Origin: Rugosimonospora sp040255525
GTDB taxonomy: Bacteria; Actinomycetota; Actinomycetes; Mycobacteriales; Micromonosporaceae
NCBI GenBank assembly: GCA_040255525.1
Contig: JBDZVD010000011.1
Span: 1-64,000 of the forward strand
Length of the DNA: 64,000 nt
Reading direction: 5' to 3'
Position 1 is the first letter of the stretch. Each line of letters opens with the position of its first letter. Below, in pieces: positions 32,895 to 40,912 of this stretch. Under the pieces are notes generated by a model. That model searched no databases, was not told the DNA's origin, and saw only the letters and a program-made list of their open reading frames with translations. The translations under genes and the position numbers were made by a program.

Positions 32895-33917
32895 TCAGTG
32901 CCCGGCGGCCGGCGGTCCCGTGCTCGCCCGGACCACCAGCGGCGTGGCCAGCTCCACCCGGGGCGTCTCCAGCTCTTCGCCGTCGATCAGGCTCAGCAGC
33001 ATCCGCGCCCCCATGCCTGCCATCTCGGTCAGCGGTTGCCGGACCGTGGTCAGCGGCGGGATCGCCCAGCGCGCCTCTTCGAGATCGTCGAACCCGACCA
33101 CGCTCATGTCGTCGGGGACCCGCAGGCCACGCTCGTAGAGCGCCTCGTAGGCGCCCAGTGCCATCTGGTCGGCGCAGACGAACAGCGCGGTCGGCGGGAT
33201 CGGCAGGTCGAGCAGCGCGACGGTCTGCTGGTACCCGGCCGGGCTGAGGAAGTCGCCGGAGCGCACGTAGCCGGGGCGTACCTTGAGCCCGGCCCCGCTC
33301 ATCGCGGCCCGGTACCCGTCCATCCGGGCCCGGCTGCACAGCACGTCGGGCGGGCCGCCGATGACGGCGACGCGCTCGTGGCCGAGGCTGATCAGGTGCT
33401 GAGTGGCGGTGAGGCCGCCGGCCCAGTTGGTCGCGCCGACCGAGGGCACCCTCGGGGCCGGCTGCCCGGCCGGGTCGACGACCACCACCGGGATGCCCAG
33501 GTCGTCGAGCTGCGCCTGCTGGCCGGGAGAGAGCTGGGACAGGATCAGTAGCACACCGTCGGACCGGCGGGCGGCGAGGTTTTCCAGCCAGCGCCGGTCG
33601 GGTCGGGTGCGGTGCCGGCCGTGCACCGCCGAGACGACGACGCCGGTGCCGGCCCGGTGGGTGACCTCCTCGACGCCGGCCAGGATCTCCATCGCCCACG
33701 GGCTGCCGAGATCGACGAAAACGAGGTCGATCAGTCCCACCCGGTGGTCGGGCCGGGCTCTGCGCGGCTGGTAACCGCGCTCGCGCAGCAGCGCCTCCAC
33801 CTTGTCCCGGGTGCCGGCGGCGACGTCCGGACGGCCGTTGACCACTTTGGACACTGTGGGAACGGACACGCCGGCCGCTGCCGCGATCTCGGACATGGTG
33901 GTCCGGTTCCGTGACAT
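32895..33917 (-). CDS. LacI family regulator of the xylan-type locus
   Basis: A 340-residue LacI-type repressor. The helix-turn-helix is MSEIAAAAGVSVPTVSKVVNGRPDVAAGTRDKV (residues 8-40), followed by a complete periplasmic-binding-type effector domain, including SDGVLLILSQ and PDDMSVVGFDD. It is divergent from a GH43 xylosidase gene. A near-perfect palindrome lies 14 bases upstream of its start and a related one at the GH43 promoter, so it probably controls both. The effector is expected to be a xylo- or arabino-oligosaccharide, by inference from the neighbour. Confidence 0.92.
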   Translation of the reverse strand: MSRNRTTMSEIAAAAGVSVPTVSKVVNGRPDVAAGTRDKVEALLRERGYQPRRARPDHRVGLIDLVFVDLGSPWAMEILAGVEEVTHRAGTGVVVSAVHGRHRTRPDRRWLENLAARRSDGVLLILSQLSPGQQAQLDDLGIPVVVVDPAGQPAPRVPSVGATNWAGGLTATQHLISLGHERVAVIGGPPDVLCSRARMDGYRAAMSGAGLKVRPGYVRSGDFLSPAGYQQTVALLDLPIPPTALFVCADQMALGAYEALYERGLRVPDDMSVVGFDDLEEARWAIPPLTTVRQPLTEMAGMGARMLLSLIDGEELETPRVELATPLVVRASTGPPAAGH

Positions 33918-33930
33918 GGGCGGAGTTTAC

Positions 33931-33945
33931 GCCGAAACTTTCGGC
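33931..33945. promoter_or_regulatory. LacI operator (autoregulatory)
   Basis: GCCGAAACTTTCGGC is a 15-bp palindrome with a single central base. The related CCGAAACTTATCGG occurs at 34022-34035. The motif is of the CGAAAC/TTTCG type common at xylan and arabinan genes in actinomycetes. It is 14 bases before the LacI start. Confidence 0.75.
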
Positions 33946-33984
33946 ATTCGTAAGCCCTAATGTCTCCGGCAACGCCAGTGGCTA

Positions 33985-34014
33985 TTGACGGGGAATCGTT
34001 GGCCGAATTATGGT
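33985..34014 (+). promoter_or_regulatory. Promoter for GH43 gene
   Basis: TTGACG (33985-33990) and TATGGT (34009-34014) with an 18-bp spacer, ending eight bases before the second operator. Confidence 0.5.
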
Positions 34015-34021
34015 CCGGCAA

Positions 34022-34035
34022 CCGAAACTTATCGG
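34022..34035 (+). promoter_or_regulatory. LacI operator at GH43 transcription start
   Basis: CCGAAACTTATCGG matches the first operator except in one half-site, and lies where transcription of the GH43 gene should begin. Confidence 0.65.
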
Positions 34036-34166
34036 AAGGGTCATCGAAAGGTCGGTTCGCCGGCCACCGGCTTGACCGGTCTGGATCGTGGTGCGGCGAA
34101 GCCGTGCCGAGCCGGGCCGGTCGGACGCGCGAGATTGGTGCGGCGCGTGCGAATTGAAGGGATGCC

Positions 34167-35933
34167 ATGACCGCAGAGCGTCCGCTTGACCGCGGCCCCT
34201 CGGACGTCGCTGGCGGTCGGACGACCGCGAGGGAACGGCCGGTTGACGACGGCCCTCCGGACCTCGCCACCCCCGGCGGTCGGGTCGTCGCCGGCGTGGC
34301 CGCCGCCGTCCCGCTCATCCGCAATCCGGTGCTGCCGGGCTTCCACCCGGACCCGTCGATGCTGCGGGTGGGCGACGACTACTACCTGGCCACGTCGACC
34401 TTCGAGTGGTATCCGGGGGTGCGGCTGCACCACTCGCGGGATCTGGTGCACTGGCGGGCGCTCGGCGGCATCCTGACCGAACGGCGCCTGCTCGACCTGC
34501 GTGGCGCGGGGGATTCGTGCGGGGTCTGGGCACCCGACCTGTCCCATGTGGATGGACGCTTCTACCTCATCTTCACCGACGTGGCCAGCTTCGAGAGCGG
34601 GTACTGGGATCCGCGCAACTACGTGGTCAGCGCGCCGGAGATCGACGGGCCGTGGTCGGACCCGGTGCCGCTGCACGGGCGCGGGTTCGACCCGTCCCTG
34701 TTCCACGACGAGGACGGCACCAGCTGGCTGCTGTCGATGAGCGCCGACTGGCGCCCGGGCCGGGAGCCGTTCGCCGGCATCGAGGCGCAGCGATTCGACC
34801 GGGACACCATGCGCGCGGTCGGTCCGGTCCACACGCTGTTCTCGGGCACCGAGGCGGGGATGACCGAGGGGCCGCGGCTCTACCGGCGGCACGGCTGGTA
34901 CTACCTGGTGACCGCGGAGGGCGGCACGAGCTGGGAGCATCAGGTCACGGTCGCCCGGTCCAGGACCATGACCGGCCCGTACGAGGCCGACCCGGACGGG
35001 CCGCTGCTGACCTCCACCGGCCGGCCCGATCTTGAGCTGCAGAAGGCCGGCCACGGTTCGCTGATCGTCACGCCGGCCGGGGAGTGGTATCTGGCCCACC
35101 TGGTCGGCCGGCCGTACGCCCCGCTCGGCAACTGCGTGCTGGGACGGGAGACCGCGATCCAGCGGGTCGAGTGGACCCCGCAGGGCTGGCCCCGGGTGGC
35201 CGGAGGCATACCGGCCGTCCAGGTGGCCGGCCCCGACCTGCCGCCGCATCCCTGGCCGGAGGAGCCGGAGGTCGACGACTTCGACGCACCCCGGCTCGGC
35301 GTCGACTGGAGCACCCTGCGCCGGCCGGCCGGCGAGGACTGGCTGTCCCTGGACGCCCGGCCGGGCTACCTGCGCATCCACGGCGGCCAGTCGCCGGTCG
35401 GCCGGGTCGCGCCGAGCCTGGTGGCCCGGCGGGTGACCGCGCCGGAGTGCGCCCTGGAGACGGTCATGGAGTTCCGTCCGGAGAACTTCCGGCAGCTGGC
35501 CGGCGTCACCGCGTACTACAACACCCGCAACTGGTACTACGCCTACGTCAGCGTGGACGATGACGGCCGGCGGGTGCTGGAGCTGCTCAGCCGCGACGGC
35601 GGGCGCCGGGTCGCGCACGGCCAGGCCCGGGTCGATGTCACCGGCGTCGACCGGCTCGGGCTCCGGGTGGAGTTCGACGGTCCGGTGGTCCGGTTCGGGT
35701 ACGACGGCGGCGACGGATGGCGGGACCTGCCGGTCGAATTGGACGCGACCGTCCTGTCCGACGAGCACGCCGCGCAGATCGTCCCCGGCGAGCCGGAGGC
35801 GTGGGGCTTCACCGGTGCCTTCGTCGGCCTCTGGGTGCAGGATCTGGGTGGGGACGGAGTGTACGCGGACTTCGACCGGGCCCGCTACACCACACGCCCG
35901 GTAACCACGGCGCCGCCGTCTGGCATTATCTGA
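34167..35933 (+). CDS. GH43 family beta-xylosidase
   Basis: A 588-residue intracellular-type glycosidase (no signal peptide). The GH43 five-blade propeller starts at IRNPVLPGFHPDPSML near residue 48; the catalytic base is the Asp in HPDPS, the pKa-modulating Asp is in FDPSLFHD, and the general acid is Glu in MTEGPRLY. A C-terminal beta-sandwich (about 380-580; NTRNWYYAYVS) is typical of the beta-xylosidase subgroup. It should release xylose or arabinose from short oligosaccharides after uptake. The first 45 residues are a variable, partly repeated Arg/Pro/Asp-rich stretch. The ROK gene begins three bases after its stop. Confidence 0.92.
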   Translation: MTAERPLDRGPSDVAGGRTTARERPVDDGPPDLATPGGRVVAGVAAAVPLIRNPVLPGFHPDPSMLRVGDDYYLATSTFEWYPGVRLHHSRDLVHWRALGGILTERRLLDLRGAGDSCGVWAPDLSHVDGRFYLIFTDVASFESGYWDPRNYVVSAPEIDGPWSDPVPLHGRGFDPSLFHDEDGTSWLLSMSADWRPGREPFAGIEAQRFDRDTMRAVGPVHTLFSGTEAGMTEGPRLYRRHGWYYLVTAEGGTSWEHQVTVARSRTMTGPYEADPDGPLLTSTGRPDLELQKAGHGSLIVTPAGEWYLAHLVGRPYAPLGNCVLGRETAIQRVEWTPQGWPRVAGGIPAVQVAGPDLPPHPWPEEPEVDDFDAPRLGVDWSTLRRPAGEDWLSLDARPGYLRIHGGQSPVGRVAPSLVARRVTAPECALETVMEFRPENFRQLAGVTAYYNTRNWYYAYVSVDDDGRRVLELLSRDGGRRVAHGQARVDVTGVDRLGLRVEFDGPVVRFGYDGGDGWRDLPVELDATVLSDEHAAQIVPGEPEAWGFTGAFVGLWVQDLGGDGVYADFDRARYTTRPVTTAPPSGII

Positions 35934-35936
35934 GGG

Positions 35937-37154
35937 GTGACGAGGGCGGTACAGCAGACGACGCGTGACCTGCGTCGGCACAACCGTGCCACGCTGCTGT
36001 CCCACATCTACCTGCACGGTCCGGCCAGCCGCCTGGAGCTCATGCACGCCTCGGGGCTCAGCTCCGCCACGGTGAGCAACGTGGTGTCGGACCTCATCCA
36101 TGACGGTGTGGTGGCCGAGGCCGGGTCGGTGGACTCCGACGGCGGTCGGCCGCGCACGCTGCTGCGGGTCAGGCCGGACTTTGGGTACTTTGCCGGAGTC
36201 GACATCGGCGAGACCCACATCCAGGTCGGGCTCTTCGACGGCGTCCTGGACACGGCGGCGACCGCGACGTACCCGATCGCGGCGACCGGCCTGGAGCCCG
36301 AGCCGGTCGCGCGGCTCGTGCTCACCGGCATCGAGAAGGTCGCCGCCGCCGTGGGCGTCGATCCGGCCAGCCTGCTCGGCGTCGGCATCGGGGTGCCCGG
36401 GGCGGTCCGTTCCCAGCCGCGCGGCCTGGTGCACGCCCCGACGCTCGGCTGGTCGGCCGTACCGCTGGCGGACATGCTGCGCCGGGAGGTGCCGGTGCCG
36501 CTGTTCGTCGACAACTGCGCCCGTACGCTCGGGCAGGCCGAGATGTGGCGCGGGGCCGGGCGGGGTGCGCGGCAGGCGATCGTCGCGCTGCTCGCGGTCG
36601 GCGTGGGTGCCGCGCTCGCGTCCGGTACCGCCTCGCTGCCCGGAGTCAGCAGCGCGGTCAGCGAGTGGGGGCACACCGTCATCCAGATGGGTGGCCGGCC
36701 TTGCCGGTGCGGGTCCCGCGGCTGCCTGGAGGCGTACGTCGGGGCCGAGGCGATCCTGGAGAGCTACCGGGGCACCGCCGGAAGCGAGCCGCTCACCGCG
36801 GCGGACACCGAGTCGCGCCTGGCCGAACTCGTCGCCCGCGCGGACACGTCGGCCGCGGCGGCACAGGTCCTCGCCGCGACCGGGGAGTACGTCGGCATCG
36901 GCATCGCGAACCTGGTCAATCTACTCAGTCCGGACCGCGTGGTGCTGTCCGGCTGGGCGAGCGCCACGCTGGCGCCGGCCATCATGCCGGCGGTCCGGGA
37001 CGCGGTGCGCCGCCACGCGCTGTCCTACATGTCCAGCGAGACCACCATCGAGCTGGGCCAGCTCGGCGCGGAGGCGGTCGCGTTGGGCGCCGCCACGCTG
37101 CCGGTGCTGCAGGTGCTCTCGACCGGCGGCCGGCCGGTACCGCGCGCCGGCTGA
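35937..37154 (+). CDS. ROK family transcriptional repressor
   Basis: A 405-residue ROK protein with an N-terminal winged helix (about residues 15-75, with the recognition helix LMHASGLSSATVSNVVSDL) fused to a sugar-kinase-like domain. The ROK zinc and signature motif is CRCGSRGCLEAYVG, and DIGETHIQVGLFDG is the phosphate loop. The GTG start is three bases after the GH43 stop, so the two are likely one operon. Just downstream, two operons share a common inverted-repeat promoter element, making them probable targets. The inducer is presumably a sugar. Confidence 0.9.
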   Translation: MTRAVQQTTRDLRRHNRATLLSHIYLHGPASRLELMHASGLSSATVSNVVSDLIHDGVVAEAGSVDSDGGRPRTLLRVRPDFGYFAGVDIGETHIQVGLFDGVLDTAATATYPIAATGLEPEPVARLVLTGIEKVAAAVGVDPASLLGVGIGVPGAVRSQPRGLVHAPTLGWSAVPLADMLRREVPVPLFVDNCARTLGQAEMWRGAGRGARQAIVALLAVGVGAALASGTASLPGVSSAVSEWGHTVIQMGGRPCRCGSRGCLEAYVGAEAILESYRGTAGSEPLTAADTESRLAELVARADTSAAAAQVLAATGEYVGIGIANLVNLLSPDRVVLSGWASATLAPAIMPAVRDAVRRHALSYMSSETTIELGQLGAEAVALGAATLPVLQVLSTGGRPVPRAG

Positions 37155-37184
37155 ACCCCGCCGCCATCCCGCTGCCGTACGGTC

Positions 37185-37219
37185 ATTTGACCATGCCGCA
37201 TCTAGGCACTTATCTTAAG
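37185..37219 (+). promoter_or_regulatory. Promoter and ROK-type operator of dehydrogenase operon
   Basis: TTGACC (37185-37190) and TTATCT (37208-37213), 17 bp apart. The inverted repeat ACTTA-TCT-TAAGT (37206-37218) overlaps the -10. The element CTTAAGTCGTAGAC, extending just past this span, recurs at the sugar ABC operon near 40798, and similar 5-bp arms are found in operators of ROK repressors. Confidence 0.62.
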
Positions 37220-37306
37220 TCGTAGACGAAGTCCGCGATCGGCTGCTGCCGCGCCGTGCCCGCACAACGGTCCGGCGCCGGCACCGCCCTGCCCTACGGA
37301 GCACAG

Positions 37307-38737
37307 ATGACATTCCACCCCGGTGATGGCCAGCTCTACATCGACGCGACCTTCCAGCCCGCCGATCGCGGGGGCACCGGGGTGGTCGAGGAGAAGGCCA
37401 CCGGTGCCCGGCTCGGCACCTACGCGCTCGGGGACGCGGCTGACGTGGCTCGCGCGGTGGCGGCCGCGCGGGCCGCTCAGCCGGCATGGGCGGCGCTGTC
37501 CGCTCCGCGGCGGGCGGAGTTCCTCCGCCGGTTCGCAGGCTACCTGCGCGAACACTACGAGGACCTGGTGCGCCAGAGCATGCGGGAGACCGGGGGAGTG
37601 CGGGCGAAGGCCGAGGACGAGGTGTCCACGAGCATCCGCCAGTTGGACATCTCGGCCGTGCAGGCAACCGAGAGCGCCGGCGACATCCTGGCCCCGTACA
37701 AGGCGGGCAAGCTGTCGCTGTCCCGCGCGGTACCGCTCGGCGTGATCGGCATCATCACGCCGTGGAACTACCCGATGAACCTCGCCATGCGCGCGGTCGC
37801 GCCGGCGCTCGGGTTCGGCAACACCGTCGTGCTCAAGCCCGCCGAGCTGACCCCGATCATCGGCGGTCAGGTGCTCGCGGCCGCGGCCGACCACGCCGGC
37901 CTGCCCGCGGGGGTGTTCAACGTGGTCACCGGCGACGGTCCGGCGGCCGGCGCGGCGCTGGCCGAGCACCCGGGCCTGGACCTGCTCGACTTCACCGGAT
38001 CCCGGGAGGTGGGCCTGGGCATCGCCGCCGAGGCGGCGCGCGACCTGCGCCCGATCCGCCTGGAACTGGGTGGGGACAACGCCTTCGTGGTTCTCGAGGA
38101 CGCCGACGTCGAGCTGGCGGCGTCCTGTGCGATGATCGCCTCCCTGGAGTTCCAGGGCCAGACCTGCATCAGCGCCAGCCGGCACCTCGTGCTCCGCGAT
38201 GTCGCCGACGCCTACCTGGACGCGCTGGTGCGACGGGTCCGGGCGCTGCGGGTCGGCGACCCGACCCAGGCGGGGACCGACCTCGGACCGCTGATCAGTG
38301 AGGCGCAGCGTGACCGGGTGCACCGCGGCATCGTGGAAGCCTCCGTCGCGAAGGGAGCCACGGTGGTCGCGGGCGGCACGTTCGACGGCCTGTTCTATCA
38401 GCCGACCGTGCTGACCGGGGTCACGCCGGACATGCCGGCGTTCACCGAGGAAATCTTCGGCCCGGTCATTCCGGTCACCGTGGTCAACACTGAGCAGGAG
38501 GCGATCGAACTGGTCAACGGGTACCCAATGCTGATGAATTCGGTATTCACCGCGGACCTGATGCGCGGCATGCGGGTGGCCGAGCAGTTGCAGGCCGGCG
38601 AGGTCCACGTCAACGACGCGCACGCCCGGCACGGCGCGGAGAACCAGATGCCCGGCTTCACCAAGCGGCAGTGGATCGGGGTGCAGCGCACCCCGCTGGC
38701 GCTGCCGGACTGGGCCGCACGGCCGGCGCTGCGATGA
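37307..38737 (+). CDS. NAD(P)-dependent aldehyde dehydrogenase
   Basis: A 476-residue ALDH superfamily enzyme resembling benzaldehyde dehydrogenases. Visible motifs: ITPWNYPMNLAMRAVAPALGFGNTVVLKPAELTP (Rossmann region), the catalytic Glu in LELGGDNAFVV near residue 250 and the catalytic Cys in FQGQTCISASR near 287. It oxidises an aldehyde to the acid. The ATG at 37307 has GGAG six bases upstream. Start of a three-gene coupled set; its stop overlaps the next start (ATGA). Confidence 0.92.
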   Translation: MTFHPGDGQLYIDATFQPADRGGTGVVEEKATGARLGTYALGDAADVARAVAAARAAQPAWAALSAPRRAEFLRRFAGYLREHYEDLVRQSMRETGGVRAKAEDEVSTSIRQLDISAVQATESAGDILAPYKAGKLSLSRAVPLGVIGIITPWNYPMNLAMRAVAPALGFGNTVVLKPAELTPIIGGQVLAAAADHAGLPAGVFNVVTGDGPAAGAALAEHPGLDLLDFTGSREVGLGIAAEAARDLRPIRLELGGDNAFVVLEDADVELAASCAMIASLEFQGQTCISASRHLVLRDVADAYLDALVRRVRALRVGDPTQAGTDLGPLISEAQRDRVHRGIVEASVAKGATVVAGGTFDGLFYQPTVLTGVTPDMPAFTEEIFGPVIPVTVVNTEQEAIELVNGYPMLMNSVFTADLMRGMRVAEQLQAGEVHVNDAHARHGAENQMPGFTKRQWIGVQRTPLALPDWAARPALR

Positions 38738-39798
38738 TCGGGGGCACCGCCGGTGCCGCGGGAGGCACCGCCGGCACCGGCTTCCCCGGCCCGGGCGGGC
38801 CGCGCGTCGTGCTGGCGATGTCCCCGGACCTGCCGGCGAAGCTGTTCGGGCCGGCGCTGGCCGAGCGGCTGGCGGCGGTCGCCGACGTGGACCCGGGACC
38901 GCCGCTGACCGAGTACGGCTCGGCGGCCGCCCGCGCCCGGCTGGCCGCCGCCGACCTCCTGCTCACCGGCTGGGGTGCGCCGATGCTCGACGCACGGGCG
39001 CTGAGCATCGCCCCCCGGCTGCGGTGCGTGGTGCACGCGGCAGGCACGGTCAAGCCTCACGTCGCACCGGAGGTGCTCGCCCGCGGGATCCCGGTCAGTT
39101 CGGCCGCGGACGCCAACGCGGTGCCGGTCGCCGAGTACACCGTGGCGATGATCCTCCTGGCGAACAAGGCGGTACCGGAGATGGCGCGCGCGTACCGGAC
39201 CAGGCGCGAGCGCATCGATCTGGTCGGCGAGTACCCGGGCGTGGGCAACTACGGCCGTACGGTCGGGCTGGTCGGCGCCTCGCGCATCGGCCGCCGGGTC
39301 ATCGAGCTGCTCGCCCCGTTCGATTTCGACCTGCTGGTCAGCGACCCGTACCTGGACGCCGCCGCGGCCCGGGAGCTGGGGGCGCGCCTGGTCGGTCTCG
39401 ACGAGCTGTTCGCCGGCAGCGACGTGGTGTCGCTGCACGCCCCGGCCGTGCCGGCCACGCGGGGCATGATCGATGCCGCCCTGCTCGCCGCGATGCGCAC
39501 CGGCGCCACGCTCATCAACACCGCCCGCGGCCGTCTGGTCGACCAGGACGCCCTGGTCGAGCAGCTGCGCACCGGACGCATCAAGGCGGTACTGGACGTG
39601 ACGGAACCGGAGATCACGCCGGCGGACTTGCCGCTGTGGGAGTTGCCGAACGTGATCCTGACCCCGCACGTCGCCGGGGCGCTCGGCAACGAGCTGTACC
39701 GGCTGGGTGCCATGGCCGTGGACGAGGTGGCGCGGGTCGCGTCCGGTGAGCCGCTGCGCCACCCGGTCGACCCCGCGACGCTGGCGATCACCGCATGA
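38734..39798 (+). CDS. D-isomer-specific 2-hydroxyacid dehydrogenase family protein
   Basis: A 354-residue NAD-dependent oxidoreductase. The nucleotide loop is VGASRIGRR near residue 180 (a variant of GxGxxG), with INTARG carrying the conserved Arg near 267, a Glu in DVTEPE, and the catalytic His in LTPHVAG near 311. It reduces or oxidises 2-hydroxyacids. The first 25 residues are Gly/Ala/Thr-rich and repetitive. It overlaps the ALDH stop by 4 bp. The substrate, probably a sugar-derived acid, is inference from the operon. Confidence 0.9.
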   Translation: MIGGTAGAAGGTAGTGFPGPGGPRVVLAMSPDLPAKLFGPALAERLAAVADVDPGPPLTEYGSAAARARLAAADLLLTGWGAPMLDARALSIAPRLRCVVHAAGTVKPHVAPEVLARGIPVSSAADANAVPVAEYTVAMILLANKAVPEMARAYRTRRERIDLVGEYPGVGNYGRTVGLVGASRIGRRVIELLAPFDFDLLVSDPYLDAAAARELGARLVGLDELFAGSDVVSLHAPAVPATRGMIDAALLAAMRTGATLINTARGRLVDQDALVEQLRTGRIKAVLDVTEPEITPADLPLWELPNVILTPHVAGALGNELYRLGAMAVDEVARVASGEPLRHPVDPATLAITA

Positions 39799-40802
39799 GC
39801 GGCGAGGATCACCGCATGAGCGTCGACACGGCGAGCCTGGGCCGGTTCGGGCTCGGTACCGCCCCGCTGGGCATCTTCCCCGACCTGGTCGACGACGGCG
39901 CCGCACAGCGGTGCCTGGAGCACGCGTACGCACGGGGCCTGCGGTACTTCGACACCGCCCCGTTCTACGGCGCCGGCCTGGCCGAGCGGCGCCTCGGTGC
40001 CTTCCTGGCCGGCGGGGTGTGGCCCGGGCTCGTGCTGTCCAGCAAGGTCGGGCGGCGGGTGATACCCGGGACCGCGACCCGGCCAGCGACGACCGTGTTC
40101 GACTTCGGCCGGGACGCCGTGCTGCGCGAGCTGGAGGACAGCATGCGCCTGCTCGGCCGCGACCGGCTGGACATCGTGTACATCCACGATCCGGACGAGC
40201 ACTGGGCCGAGGCGATCGACCAGACCTGGCCGGTACTGGCGCGGCTGCGCGACGAGGGTGTGATCGGCGCGGTCGGCGCCGGGATGAACCAGGTCGCGAT
40301 GCTGTCCCGGTTCGTCCGGGAGACCACGATGGACGTGGTACTGCTGGCCAACCGGTACACGTTGCTGGAGCAGGAGGCGGCCGGCCCGCTGCTGGCCGAG
40401 TGCCACGAGCGTGGCGTCGCGGTGGTGCTCGGCGGTGTGTTCAACAGCGGCATCCTGGCCACCGGCGCGGTCGACGGCGCCCGGTACGACTACCTGCCGG
40501 CGCCGCCGCGCGTGCGGGAACGGGTGGCCGCCATCGCGGCGGTGTGCCGGCGCCACGGCGTACCGCTGCCCGCCGCCGCGTTGCAGTTCGCGCGGGCGCA
40601 TCCCGCGGTCGCGTCGGTCCTGGTCGGCGCGCGTTCCGCCGGCGAGGTCGAGGAGAACCTGGGTCACGCCACCCGTCCGATCCCGTCCCCGCTGTGGGCG
40701 GAGCTGCGCGAACGGGGCCTGCTGCGCCCGGACGTACCGGTGCCGGGCGCACCGCCGGCGGACTCAGATCGTTGCCCAGTTGTTTCTAACGACTTTCCTT
40801 AA
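39795..40802 (+). CDS. Aldo/keto reductase, D-threo-aldose (L-fucose) dehydrogenase-like
   Basis: A 335-residue TIM-barrel oxidoreductase. The catalytic tetrad is visible: Asp and Tyr in YFDTAPFYGAG, Lys in LSSKVG, His in YIHDPDEHW. The pattern resembles D-threo-aldose 1-dehydrogenase, which oxidises L-fucose or D-arabinose at C1. The ATG at 39795 overlaps the previous stop (ATGA). A second in-frame ATG at 39816 has GAGG and may be used; the two starts lie in a 21-bp tandem duplication. The last three codons overlap the operator of the next operon. Confidence 0.88.
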   Translation: MSGEDHRMSVDTASLGRFGLGTAPLGIFPDLVDDGAAQRCLEHAYARGLRYFDTAPFYGAGLAERRLGAFLAGGVWPGLVLSSKVGRRVIPGTATRPATTVFDFGRDAVLRELEDSMRLLGRDRLDIVYIHDPDEHWAEAIDQTWPVLARLRDEGVIGAVGAGMNQVAMLSRFVRETTMDVVLLANRYTLLEQEAAGPLLAECHERGVAVVLGGVFNSGILATGAVDGARYDYLPAPPRVRERVAAIAAVCRRHGVPLPAAALQFARAHPAVASVLVGARSAGEVEENLGHATRPIPSPLWAELRERGLLRPDVPVPGAPPADSDRCPVVSNDFP

Positions 40803-40805
40803 GTC
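40772..40805 (+). promoter_or_regulatory. Promoter and ROK-type operator of sugar ABC operon
   Basis: TTGCCC (40772-40777), TTTCCT (40794-40799), and the inverted repeat GACTT-N5-AAGTC (40791-40805). The block CCTTAAGTCGTAGACAAAG matches the dehydrogenase operon element closely. The stop codon of the aldo/keto reductase gene lies inside it. Confidence 0.6.
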
Positions 40806-40912
40806 GTAGACAAAGCACGTCGAGCCCGCGATTATGAATCGCCGAGGGCCATGCAGGCGCCTTGCTGGCCACCAGGCCGACCACTACCAAACACAGAGCG
40901 AGGAACGGATCG

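Noticed and set aside
34041..36674. 877-codon open frame on the - strand over GH43 and ROK genes
   Set aside because: Antisense shadow with no recognisable domain; the + strand genes are clear.
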